The notes under the pieces: generated by a model
Told to the model about the DNA's origin: nothing
What the model saw: only the letters and a program-made list of their open reading frames with translations
The model's database searches: none
Translations under genes and position numbers: made by a program
Shown: positions 45,299-54,705 of the stretch, piece after piece
Numbering within the stretch: the stretch's first letter is position 1
Layout: each line of letters begins with the position of its first letter
Assembly (NCBI GenBank): GCA_001599975.1
Contig: BCIO01000002.1
Coordinates: 248,001-312,000, forward strand
Direction of reading: 5' to 3'
DNA: 64,000 bases
DNA from: Cystobasidiopsis lactophilus
Lineage: Eukaryota > Basidiomycota > Agaricostilbomycetes > Agaricostilbales > Chionosphaeraceae

Positions 45299-45743
45299 TC
45301 AAGAGCAACAAGCTGTCTCCTAATCTCGAGCACTTTGAATAGCCAGGCAGCTGTTCGTGGTCTGGTCCAATTCGCACCTTGCACAGCACCTGGGTGGCAA
45401 CTCAAGCAATGTGCTGCCGTTGGTGCCACCGTATGCTGCGGGGCCTTTTATTTACACAGCAAGCTCAACTCTAGTTGACGCCGAAGGGTTTCGGACGTCT
45501 CCTTGCAGACCTGGAGCAGCAGAGGGAGCTGGCAAACATCACCGAATTGTCGGCGATTTCCCCTCGCACTCGTTTAGACGCAACCTCTTGCTCTTCGACG
45601 TCGATGTGAGTGATTGAGTTTGTGATGTAGCCGTTCTTCACTTACAGAGGGCTTGTACCGCTCAGAATAAGCCAGAGAGGCCATTAGGACCAGACAAACA
45701 CCTTCAGAACTCACATCTCCGACTCCCCTCCACACGAACGGAA
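45299..45743. promoter_or_regulatory. Promoter of aldo-keto reductase copy 3
   Basis: Contains a block near 45578-45606 (GACGCAACCTCTTGCTCT...) almost identical to one upstream of reductase copy 1 near 6004, so regulatory DNA moved with the gene. Confidence 0.5.
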
Positions 45744-46954
45744 ATGGCCACCTTCAAACTCGGTTCTGTCGAGCTGCCCTCTTTGGGACTGGGCTGCATG
45801 GGAATGTCCCAAGCTTACGGCAAGGCGGACGATAACGAGAGCTTCCGAGTCTTGGACAAGGCCTTGGAGCTCGGCTGCACCTTTCTCGATACCGCCGTCG
45901 CTTATGGCGCAGGACACAACGAAGAGCTAATCGGCAAATGGATCGCCTCTCGTAACGTCCGAGACAAGGTCATTGTCGCTTCCAAGTGCGCTTTCATCAT
46001 GGACTTTGAGAAGAGGGTGCCCACCGGCCAGATTTCAAACACCCCAGAGCACATCCGAGAGTACCTAGCGGCCAGTACGAAGCGCTTGGGCTTTGCTCCC
46101 GACCTGTACTACCTCCACCGAATCGACCCGGACACTCCTATTGAAGTCTCGATGAAGGTGCTCGAGGAGCTCCGCTCGGAGGGCAAGCTCAAATTCATTG
46201 GGCTGTCGGAGTGCTCGGTAGAGACTCTGCGGAAGGCCAGCAAAGTTGGCAAGGTCGATGCGGTCCAGGTGGAATACAGCTTGGTAAGGGAGCAAATCTT
46301 CTTACAGCCCGCTCTTCTTGCTGACATTCAACCCAGTTTGAAACGTCGCATGAAGGGACTGGTGGTTTGAAAGAGGCGTGCGATGAGCTGTAAGCCCTAG
46401 CCTTTGGGTGATGTTCGCAAGCTAAAGCGAGCAAGTAGTGGAGTTCTCTTGGTGGCGTTTTCCCCCCTAGGTTCGTCTTCCCTCACCGATCGCAATTTCG
46501 CAGTGAATATCAATGCACATGGTACTCAGGCAGAGGCGTCCTCACTGGCCAGCTTCGCAATCTTAGTGACCTTGATGAAGACGATGCCAGGCGAAGTCGC
46601 TTCCCTCGTTTTGAGGAAGAGAACCACAAGAAGAACCTCAAGGCATGTACTTTTCGCGTAGATCAGCAGCAACATGTGCTGAACAAAAGATCGCCACAGC
46701 TTGTGGACCAGCTCGAGACCATTGCAAAAGCCAAGGGCTGCTCGGTCGGCCAGCTCGCCCTCGCATGGACCATCAGCCAAGGCACGCTGCCCATCCCAGG
46801 AACGAAGAAGGTCCATCGCCTCGAAGAGAATTGGGGTGCGAAAGACGTCAAGTTCACGAGCGACGAGCTCTCCCAAATCCGCCAGACCATCTCGGATTTT
46901 CAAACGGCCGGAGCGCGATACCAGGAGGCCGACATGCAGAAAGTGGGACATTGA
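45744..46954 (+). CDS. Aldo-keto reductase, copy 3
   Basis: Same family and same four intron positions as the pair at 6.2-9.2 kb. The start at 45744 gives MATFKLGSVELPSLGLGCMG. Asp (FLDTA), Tyr (AYGAGHNEE), Lys (VASKCA) and His (YYLHRID) are present, and the NADPH-binding GTLPIPGTKKVHRLEENW is complete. The second exon reads FETSHEGTGGLKEACDEL where the others have FETFIEGPGGLKEAC. It ends QKVGH at TGA 46952-46954. Blocks match copy 2 almost exactly in the 5' half and copy 1 exactly for about 57 bases before the first intron, a patchwork that suggests gene conversion. The substrate is unknown. Confidence 0.92.
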
Positions 46955-47370
46955 TACTGTAATGAACGAAATAGGTTGCCATGACAGATTGGTCATTTGC
47001 GAGACAAGTCCAGCCAAGTTCAACAGCTCGGCCTCAAGGCTTTCATTTACCCTTCAAGAGTCGCATGGTACTGCTGTCCGTTATGCTCTTTCCGGTCTCA
47101 CTGACAGGACCTAGTGCATACTCGCACGGCCAGGCCGCGGTTTGCTCGAAGTTGAGAATGCTTGTCGCCACCACCTGGCCAAAAGCGATGATCCGCGTCC
47201 AGGGGAGCATTCCGCTCCATTTGGTCCGATGTCGAAGTCCCACCACTATCCAGAGCGTGTGGCCAATGCTGATCGGTCCGCATCCCAGCCGGTGGCCTCA
47301 AAGGGGAAGGGGGCAATCGAGGGGTCAAAACGCGCCAAGAGCAGCGCTTGCAATCAAAAAGGTGAGGGCG
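46955..47370. other. Intergenic region (convergent)
   Basis: Between the 3' ends of reductase copy 3 (+) and the secreted unknown gene (-). No gene supported. Confidence 0.4.
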
Positions 47371-48918
47371 CGTACAAGAATCTCAAATGCTTGTAGAAGA
47401 TCCTCGCTGAGGGAGGATGCGCGCGAAAGATGGGAGTCAAAAACCGTGCAAAGCCTGTTGCAATTGTAAAAAGGGCAGAACACAAAGACGTTCTCGTCCA
47501 CCTAATGATGCAAGAAGAATGCGAAAGTCGTAGGACGGGGAACGGTGGAAAAAGAAAGTAGGCAGCTGGTTCTGGTGGGGAAAGGTGCGAACAGAAAACA
47601 ATCGAAGGGGCGTGTGGATCTTTAGGCGTGCGAAAGATGCAGGGGTCGTGCAGCAGAGTTCGTTCCTTGAGATTAAGCCAACATCTTGCCGTTGGGCTTG
47701 ATGAGATGCCATGTTTGAGACTGCGGATGAAGACTCGTTTGAGGACGCTTGAAGCCAAGATGGAGCCCGACGCACCAGGTCCTTCTCGTTCAAGTCCTTG
47801 AGGACGGTGTAGGTGACGCGTTTGTTCCAATCGGCCTTGATGCCAGAGTCGGCAACGACTTGGGTCTACCATTTCGAACATCAGCCCGGCGTCGCTGAGT
47901 TCGTCAAGAAAGCCGCGATCACCTTCTGGTCGGTGATGTGGTCGAAGGCAACGATCTACAGGTAACAAGATGGCAAGTCAGAAGACAGCGCGGACGCGAG
48001 GATCCGAGAAGACAACTCGCGTGGTACTGTGCAGCGACAATCCCACTCAATCCAGATCATTTTGGAACGAAGTGTGACAAAACGCACTGCATGAGCCTTG
48101 GCACCCTTGTGGACATACCAGTATCTGAAGAGCGGCCGTCTAAGCCTTGCGCACACAAAGGAGAAAAGGCCACTCACTGCTTGGCAGCTCGCACGCGCTT
48201 CTGGAGCTTGTTCTCGGGCTCTTGGGTCCCGAAGCCACGGGCTTGCATCGAGGACAGAGCAACCGGGATCGAGCGAGTCTCGTGCTCGGGGGCGACCTCG
48301 CTGCGCTTGTGAAAGTGGGTGACGGTGCACCTGTAGATGGCGGCAAACTGATCTTTGCCCAGCTGTGCGCAACCACCAAATAAGTCAATGACACTTTCGA
48401 GAGCTCAAAGTAGGAGGGACACGCACTTTGTAGGACCACGCGGCCGAGATGCACTTGTCGTTGGAGTCGGTGGGCGAAAGGATGACATGCTTTTCGTGGC
48501 GCTTGACGGAGATCCAGGAGCCTTTGCCCTTCGCAGGGTAAAGCTGCTGACCACTGCGCTCGTATGTGAGAGCGTTTTTGGTCTTGGCGTTGACCTTCCG
48601 AAATGCTGAGAGTCAATGGATGGAACGAACTCGGACTTTGGCCAACTCACAAAGCGGTCTGTGGGTGGCAAACAGAGGTTGTCTAAGAGGCGTCTATACA
48701 CTCGAAGAGAGACGCAACATACATTTGCTGAAATGCACAACGCCAGCATGAGCAAGGGTCCGAGCGCCACTGGGAAAGGGGGACGACGCGCTCACCCGAC
48801 CGGGACGTTCTTCGCTTCCTTGTCAATCGTCTTGGCGACGCTGGCGCCGTTGAAGGAGGCGACGGCAGAGCCAGCTGCGGCCAAGGCAACGGTGAGGAAG
48901 GCGTTCAACTTCATTGGT
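47371..48918 (-). CDS. Unknown secreted protein, several exons
   Basis: A start near 48918 gives MKLNAFLTVALAAAGSAVAS, a clear signal peptide. A long first intron (about 48605-48790) follows, then RKVNAKTKNALTYERSGQQL and YPAKGKGSWISVKRHEKHVI, AAWSYK; after an intron DQFAAIYRCTVTHFHKRSEV and QARGFGTQEPENKLQKRVRA; then YWYVHKGAKAHA; and at the 3' end VAFDHITDQKVIAAFLDELS and KADWNKRVTYTVLKDLNEKD. I do not recognise the family. The 3' limit is uncertain. The first intron holds a PACE-like 9-mer (48664-48672). Secretion is inferred from the N-terminus alone. Confidence 0.55.
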
Positions 48919-49382
48919 AAATTGTTTGGGCGCTATTAAAAGAACCAGGTATCGTCAAGAACCAGGTATCGAGGGACGGTGTGCTGTCCGAGCTGTTGTA
49001 GTAGAGATGCAAATGGAGACGAAAGAGAGGCTGGATTAAGAGAGATTCGTTGGCGAGGAGCAAGAAGCAGGTCCGCGCTGCGGCCGTCGGCATTGACCCC
49101 CTTTTCCATTGTTAATCATCAGAAGCTCGCTACTTTAGCTCAGCGCACTAGTTTCATGCTATCCAGCGTGTACGAAGTGCCCCAGTATTGTAGACAGCCG
49201 CACTTTCGCCCCCCGCGAGAGAACGCCACTGTTGCCACCTTGCTCTGCCCATGCTCCGCCAAGCATACCGTCCATGGCGGTCTATCAGATGCCAGTGGAA
49301 TATCGCCAGCTGTGGGATGGAGGTGTCAAGCTCTGTCAAACGCCAGGCCGTGAGGGCAGATCCGCTAGCCTGCGCCAAGTAA
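48919..49382. other. Intergenic region
   Basis: Contains a 14-bp near-repeat (AAGAACCAGGTATCG, twice near 48940-48972) directly upstream of the secreted gene. No gene seen. Confidence 0.4.
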
Positions 49383-50308
49383 TTAGCCCGGCGTCTTGCT
49401 TCCTGTAGCCCACCACACGAGTGAGACGTACTCTTCCTCTTCTTCTGAAGTGTCGACTCCCCATCCTCCCAATGCGGGTAGCACTACGTCCCTCCAAGCC
49501 ATCAGGCAGACCTGCTCTCGCAGTCAGCGGAGCAACATAGCAGCCTGTGGCAATGTGCACCGTATCAAAAGGAGGGTAATCCTCTCGCTCCAGGTGTCGA
49601 ACGATATGCGCTAGTAGGCCGCTGACCTCGGAGGTCCGGTTGCGCCACCTAGACTGGGCTTGGGTGTAGGCTTCTTGCAAATTGATGACGGACAGCGCCT
49701 GAGCAGATTTGTTACTTCCAGCTTAAATTTTAGCATGCAAGAAAGGGCATACTAGCTGTAGCTTGGCCTCAATAGCCAGCTTGTAGACGAAGTCCAGATA
49801 GCGAAGGTAGAGCTGCCGAAGGTGCTCGTCGCGGTCGCCAAGCAAAGCCAGTTGGTTGGCAGCATTGTAAACCTCACTGAGAGTCTACATTCAGGGCGAG
49901 CTATAAGGCCTTGAGTCGAGCGAACTTGCGTATAAGCTACGAGTCCAGACATTTGAGCGAGGACGGGGTGGCAAAGTCACAGAGCAACCAACCAGCCATG
50001 TACGACTTAGACGTTACTTGCTCTCCGTCCAGAAGCACGGCACGAATGACAGCGAAAGACAGCGACAAATCCGCTTCCGGCGCGGCAGCCTGCTTGATGG
50101 GCAGTTCACAGCTGGTCCTCCACACAAATGGACCTGCATGATCTTTGAATCGCAACCCAAACGGCAAGTGCAGGATATGAGAAGCACCAAATGCATAGGC
50201 AAAGGTACCGAGCAGCACCCAAAGACGCCACCGACGCAGCAGAGCGTTCAAGAAGGCATTCTTCTTTGAGACAGTTTTCTCCTTGGCTTCGCGAGTCTCG
50301 GTCGCCAT
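49383..50308 (-). CDS. Unknown membrane-protein family, copy 2
   Basis: The start at 50308 gives MATETREAKEKTVSKKNAFL, then basic residues and one membrane segment (RLWVLLGTFAYAFGASHILH), so a type II single-pass protein is likely. Next FVWRTSCELPIKQAAAPEAD and LSLSFAVIRAVLLDGEQVTS, an intron (49888-49990 region), TLSEVYNAANQLALLGDRDE, LYLRYLDFVYKLAIEAKLQL, an intron, QAYTQAQ-type helix and HIVRHLEREDYPPFDT. A 47-nt intron follows and then VCLMAWRDVVLPALGGWGVD, with an acidic tail and WWATGSKTPG, stopping at TAA 49383-49385. Paralogue at 44380-45298. A PACE-like 9-mer lies in its first intron (49967-49975). Function unknown. Confidence 0.65.
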
Positions 50309-50440
50309 AATCACTCAGAACCAACTTTTCGGCACTTTCAGGCCCCCAAGCGCAACCAAAAGCCAAGTGGCGACACCCAAGCTCGTCGACGTCCGTTTCC
50401 AAGCTTTCTTTCCGCCTCGACCGTCTGCCGCCCCTTGAAA

Positions 50441-51762
50441 ATGCCACGAGCTTCGCACACCACCAAAAACTCAAAGTCTCAAGGAAAAAAGCGAGCTAAG
50501 CCATCGACGATTGCGCGCCGGTTTCCTGCTGCCGGGCCTGACGAGGGCGATTTTGAGTCTTTGCCGCGAGAGGACGTCGATGAGGCCGAAGGGTCAGGCG
50601 ACAAAGGTTCTTGCTGGCCCTACATTAGACATTGATGGCGTCTTGATGTTTCCGATGAGCACAGATTCTGATGCAGAGGGCGAGGAGGAAGCAGAGGCTT
50701 TTGACAGAGTGCCGGTGGTGAGCGCTGTTCATTGCTGTCAAAACTTTTTTGAGGTTCAAATGGCTTGAAAACAGGCTATGTGGGTTCGTGCTGCTCTATC
50801 GTATGCAATGGTGGCATATATTCAATGGCGAGAACAGGACTTCAACCATTGCGACCCTCGAAAATGCTCTGGCAAGAAGCTGGCCCGGCTCAACCTAATG
50901 CGCGAGCTCCGAGTGGGCTCTTCAAAGTTCCGAGGGGTCGTTCTGTCGTTCGTGGATCTCTCCCCTTTTCCAATTCGTTGGTTCAGTTTGTGGACCACCC
51001 GAACAGACCTAAAGGCCAAGTGCCGGTGTGCCCGGACGACGAGCTGATCGTTGGGGAGAACGGCGTGGCAGTGGTCGAGTGCAGCTGGGCGAGGTTGGAC
51101 GAGGTGCCTTTCAATAAGATCCGGTCTCCAAACGAACGACTATGTGCGTGCCTTTGCCACCTTCGATCATTCCTGCGCTGATCCTCTGTTTGCTAACTCG
51201 CACAGTACCGTTCCTGATTGCTGCCAACCCGGTCAACTACGGCAAGCCTTACAAGCTAACGTGCGCCGAGGCCATCGCCGCCGCTCTGTGCATCACCCAC
51301 CGGCGCTCCCAAGCCCGCGAGCTGCTCTCCAAGTTCACCTGGGGCGATTCCTTCTTTGCTCTTAATGAGTGAGTGGATTCTCTGCTTATCCCTACGAGGA
51401 TCGTCGATGTGATTTCCGCCACAGCGAGTTCCTGGACCAGTACGAAAAGTGCACTGACGTGGCGAGCATCAAGGAGGCGGAAGCGGCCATCGCTGCCGGC
51501 TTGGAGCAGGAGGGCCAAGATCGCCGTTGGTTTCTTTCTTTCTTCCTTATCATGCTCATGATATGATGTCCTTGACTTACCAACAGGGGACGCTCAGCTA
51601 GGGGACGAGGACGATTTATTATTCGAGAACCCGAACCACGCCTCGACGGCCTGGCGGCCTCATAGTACACACAATGATGACAACAGTGACAGTGAAGAGG
51701 AGGAGGAGGATGAAGATGGTGTAGAGGAGGGTTTAAATGTACAAGGTCTATCGATATCGTGA
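50441..51762 (+). CDS. TSR3: 18S rRNA aminocarboxypropyltransferase Tsr3
   Basis: Adds the acp group from S-adenosylmethionine to a hypermodified uridine of 18S rRNA during cytosolic maturation. The start at 50441 gives [20 protein letters not shown]. An acidic stretch follows, then [81 protein letters not shown] and [18 protein letters not shown]. The tail is acidic ([11 protein letters not shown]) and stops at TGA 51760-51762. Introns are all GT-AG and in phase. One exon, 50775-50783, is only 9 nt (GCTATGTGG) and supplies AMW of the conserved AMWDFNHCDP. The gene is convergent with VPS24, 13 bp between stops. Confidence 0.93.
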
Positions 51763-51775
51763 AAGCAGGCGAGCG

Positions 51776-52560
51776 CTATGAGAGCAGCGCGTTGAGCTCT
51801 TCCTGCATGCGCCGGGTGATCTCCTCGTCCTCCGCCTCTTGCTCCTTGGTGGCCGGTAGCGCGGGCAAGGAAGCCGCCGTGGCCGTCCCCAGCTTGCCGT
51901 CCGTGACCTCGAACAGGACCTTCTCGACCTCGGCGTCGGCCTCCTCCTCCATCTCGTCCTCGTCGTCCATGGAGGACTCCATGACGTCGTCCATCATCTC
52001 GGACATCAAGCCCGCCTTGGTCATCTCGGCGGACATGGCCACCATGGTCTTTGAGAGCTCGGGGAGGCGGATCAGCTGGTTCGACATCTTCATGATCTCG
52101 GTCGACTTTTGTAGCGTGCCGCTGATCTTGATCAGGGCTGAATGTCATTTCCCAGTGAGCACGCAACATTGAAAGCGAGGGAGGTTCGAACAACGCACAA
52201 AGTTGGTGGGTGAGCTGCATGGAGATGGAGTTGAGCGTGGCCTTTGAGGTCCTGAGCCGGTCGCCGGCCTTCCTGGAGCGCACAATCTCCTTGGCGAGCT
52301 TCTTGGCCAGCCCGACCTGCCCTTTGGAGGCGAGCTGCTTGGCCTGCTGCCGTGTCTTGGCCTGCTCCGCCTCGAGCCTCCTGATGTCCCGCTCCAAATG
52401 CCGCGACTCGGTCCTCAGCGTTTGCTGCCACTTCTTGACCTTCTCTGTTGGGTGTGCGCCTGTCAGTGTAGGCCATTGTTTAAGGCATAAAACAAGAGTG
52501 CGCACCCTCTGGCGTCGGCCCATAAACCAGGCGGGAAACTGATTGCGCCCAACTGCTCAT
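51776..52560 (-). CDS. VPS24: ESCRT-III subunit Vps24/CHMP3
   Basis: Snf7-family coiled-coil protein that forms membrane-remodelling filaments at endosomes. The start at 52560 gives MSSWAQSVSRLVYGPTPE; after an intron come EKVKKWQQTLRTESRHLERD, LAKKLAKEIVRSRKAGDRLR, LNSISMQLTHQL, an intron, and LIKISGTLQKSTEIMKMSNQ. The acidic C-terminal half (MDDVMESSMDDEDEMEEEAD) leads to the MIM-type end DEEITRRMQEELNALLS. The basic N-terminal and acidic C-terminal halves are typical. Introns lie near 52139-52199 and 52449-52505. The start is only 40 bp from that of PTPA on the other strand. Confidence 0.94.
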
Positions 52561-52600
52561 CGTCGCTTGACCTCAACCCGTTCATTATTGGCCATTTCAC
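52561..52600. promoter_or_regulatory. 40-bp divergent promoter of VPS24 and PTPA
   Basis: All DNA between the two start codons. It contains TTATTGGCCATT, that is, a CCAAT box on the minus strand. Both 5' leaders must be very short, overlap, or begin inside the neighbouring gene. Confidence 0.6.
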
Positions 52601-53856
52601 ATGCCAGATGATGATGGTGGCCTGCAGCCAGTGCGGCGCATCTACACCGAGGCAGACATCCCCAACTGGCTCCTCTCCCAGGCCTACGCCCGCTTGACCG
52701 GCTTCATCTCGCGCCTCTGCCAGGCCGTCGCTGGCTTGTCGCTGTCAGACATCCCGGACACTTCTGCCTCGCCCGTCCGTGTTGTCTCTGTTGCACTAGC
52801 AATCCTGCATTGCTCATCGCCCAAAACTGGACAGATCATCGAGGGCGTCTGGGCCATCTTGAACGAAATCGAAGGTTGGACAGCGGACATCCCTCTGCGC
52901 TCCGACCCGCAGCGGTTTGGCAACCTGGCCTTTCGTGATTGGGGAAAGAGACTCGAAGATGTTCGTTTGGCCTCTCCACATACTTCAATTCGAAGTCCCC
53001 TGAGTCTGGACATGACGAACAGAGAGCACTGGAGCTCCACCACGCTTTGCCTCTGGACTCTTTGCCCAAAGATTCGTGGCCAGAGCTGCTGCACCACTTT
53101 AAGACTTCCTTTGGCTCCTTCACGCGCATCGACTATGGCACGGGCCACGAGCTGAGCTTCTTCGCCTACCTCTGCCTCCTCTCCTCCGCCTTTCCTGCCA
53201 CCAACACCACCGACTTGGACAGGGACCTGGTGAAAAGGCTGTACATCAAGTACCTCCAAGTCTGCCTCAAGCTGCAGCTCATCTACCGCCTCGAGCCGGC
53301 CGGGTCCAAAGGCGTTTGGGGGCTGGACGACTTCAAGTTCCTCTCCTACCTCCTCGGATCCGCCCAATTCCTCTCTTCCCCCACTTCCACCAATGACAAG
53401 ATCCAGGATGTCCCGAGAGTGTCGGAAATTGCCAGGCCGATCACCGCCGACTCGCAGCTCGCCACCACCAACCTGTTCTTCCTCGGCCTCGCCCAGATCC
53501 ACCAGCTGAAGAAAGGCCCTTTCCACGAGCACTCCCCGGTCCTGTACAACATCTCCCAGACGGTCCCCAACTGGCTCAAGGTTCATAAAGGCCTGCAAAA
53601 GATGTACGAGAAGGAAGTCCTGTTCGTCGTCGCCCTTTTCTTGCTCTATCTCTCTTGCAAGCTGAGATTAGGCTTCTTTGAGGGGGTGAACAGAGAAAAA
53701 TGGCCGGTCGTGCAGCATTTCTACTTTGGGAGCTGCTTCGAGTGGAGGGACAAGGAAGGGAAAGAGCTACCCATCAACCCACTGGCGCACTCAGACAAGG
53801 ACGAGGAAAGCCCAGCCGGCTTTGAAGTGGTCACAAAAGCACCGTGGGCGGTGTGA
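52601..53856 (+). CDS. PP2A phosphatase activator PTPA (Rrd1/Rrd2)
   Basis: Peptidyl-prolyl isomerase and chaperone that activates PP2A-like phosphatases. The start at 52601 gives MPDDDGGLQPVRRIYTEADI. Family motifs are QRFGNLAFRDWGKRLED, then after an intron (about 52960-53021) RALELHHALPLDS and FTRIDYGTGHELSFFAYLCL, VCLKLQLIYRLEPAGSKGVW, GLDDFKFLSYLLGSAQF and LFFLGLAQIHQLKKGPFHEH. VLYNISQTVPNWLKVHKGLQ KMY comes next. A second intron near 53620-53689 joins EVL to EKWPVVQHFYFGSCFEW; reading through it is also open, which could mislead gene callers. It ends TKAPWAV. Confidence 0.94.
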
Positions 53857-54705
53857 GGAAGCTGCTGTGTACCTCGACATTGGGTTGGGTGGTGCTTGCG
53901 CCATCCTACCACGCAAAGTGACTCACTCGTAAGTCTGCAGTCGTCTCTCAGTCGTCAAGCATGACTTATGATCGTTTGCAATACTGCTCTTCAGACTCTG
54001 GCGGCTCGATCAGCACCGACTCGCGGGACAAGAGCGCAGGCCAACTCCGGTTCCTGCCCCCGCTGTCCGACACTCCCCTCACGTTGCCCAGCCAAAGCAT
54101 GACTCTCATCTCCGATCTCCGTCGGCTATAGGCCTGAGTAGGACGGAGAGAGAGGACGGATTGGAGACCAGATCGTATCGGGAGCTGACTCGGAAGAGTT
54201 TACCAAGGAGGCCACCTTAACGTACTGGCTCAGCAGCATTGTAGATTCGTCCCATAAGGGTGCTGAGGCCAATCGAGCGCGAGACATCCATTTGAGGTTT
54301 CTTGTCACCGTGCTTCGACAATGCTTTGCTGCCCGCACGACAACTGCTTGATTGCCCTATCCTTCGTGCCTTACGACCACCCAATACGACATTTGCAAGC
54401 TTCAATGTGATGCAGAGTGCCACAGCTCAGGCAGGAAGGCGTGTTTCTGCTCTGCCGGCTTGGCTGCCTTCTCTTCGCCACTTGCCCAACTCATGCATCC
54501 GCAATGTCGCGCTACGAGACGCGTCTTGCCTCTTTCACGGGATTCTAGCTAGCATACAAGGCACCATGACGCGAAGCATGAGCCGATTATTTCACCTGCC
54601 TTTCCTAACGGCGCCGTTTTGCTTTGCGCGGCCTGGGCGATAATTTCTTGCTCTGCTTCCAATTCGGACGACCTCTTTGCAAGAAGCAAAAGATCTTAGA
54701 AAGCC
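53857..54705. other. Intergenic region with AP-1/Gcn4-type site
   Basis: Contains TGACTCA at 53919-53925, the core of Gcn4/AP-1 sites. Minus-strand frames at 54126-54423 share a possible splice donor but have no family features. No gene supported. Confidence 0.4.

Noticed and set aside
49888-50000. Gene-specific PACE control of the membrane-protein family copy 2
   Set aside because: The 9-mer is inside an intron and the gene has no link to the proteasome; treated only as part of the general motif excess.
52684-53598. 304-residue open frame on the minus strand
   Set aside because: It lies antisense to conserved PTPA exons and has no family features.
53620-53689. Read-through coding across the second PTPA intron
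   Set aside because: The frame is open by chance, but only removal of the segment gives the conserved EVL-EKWPVVQHFYFG.
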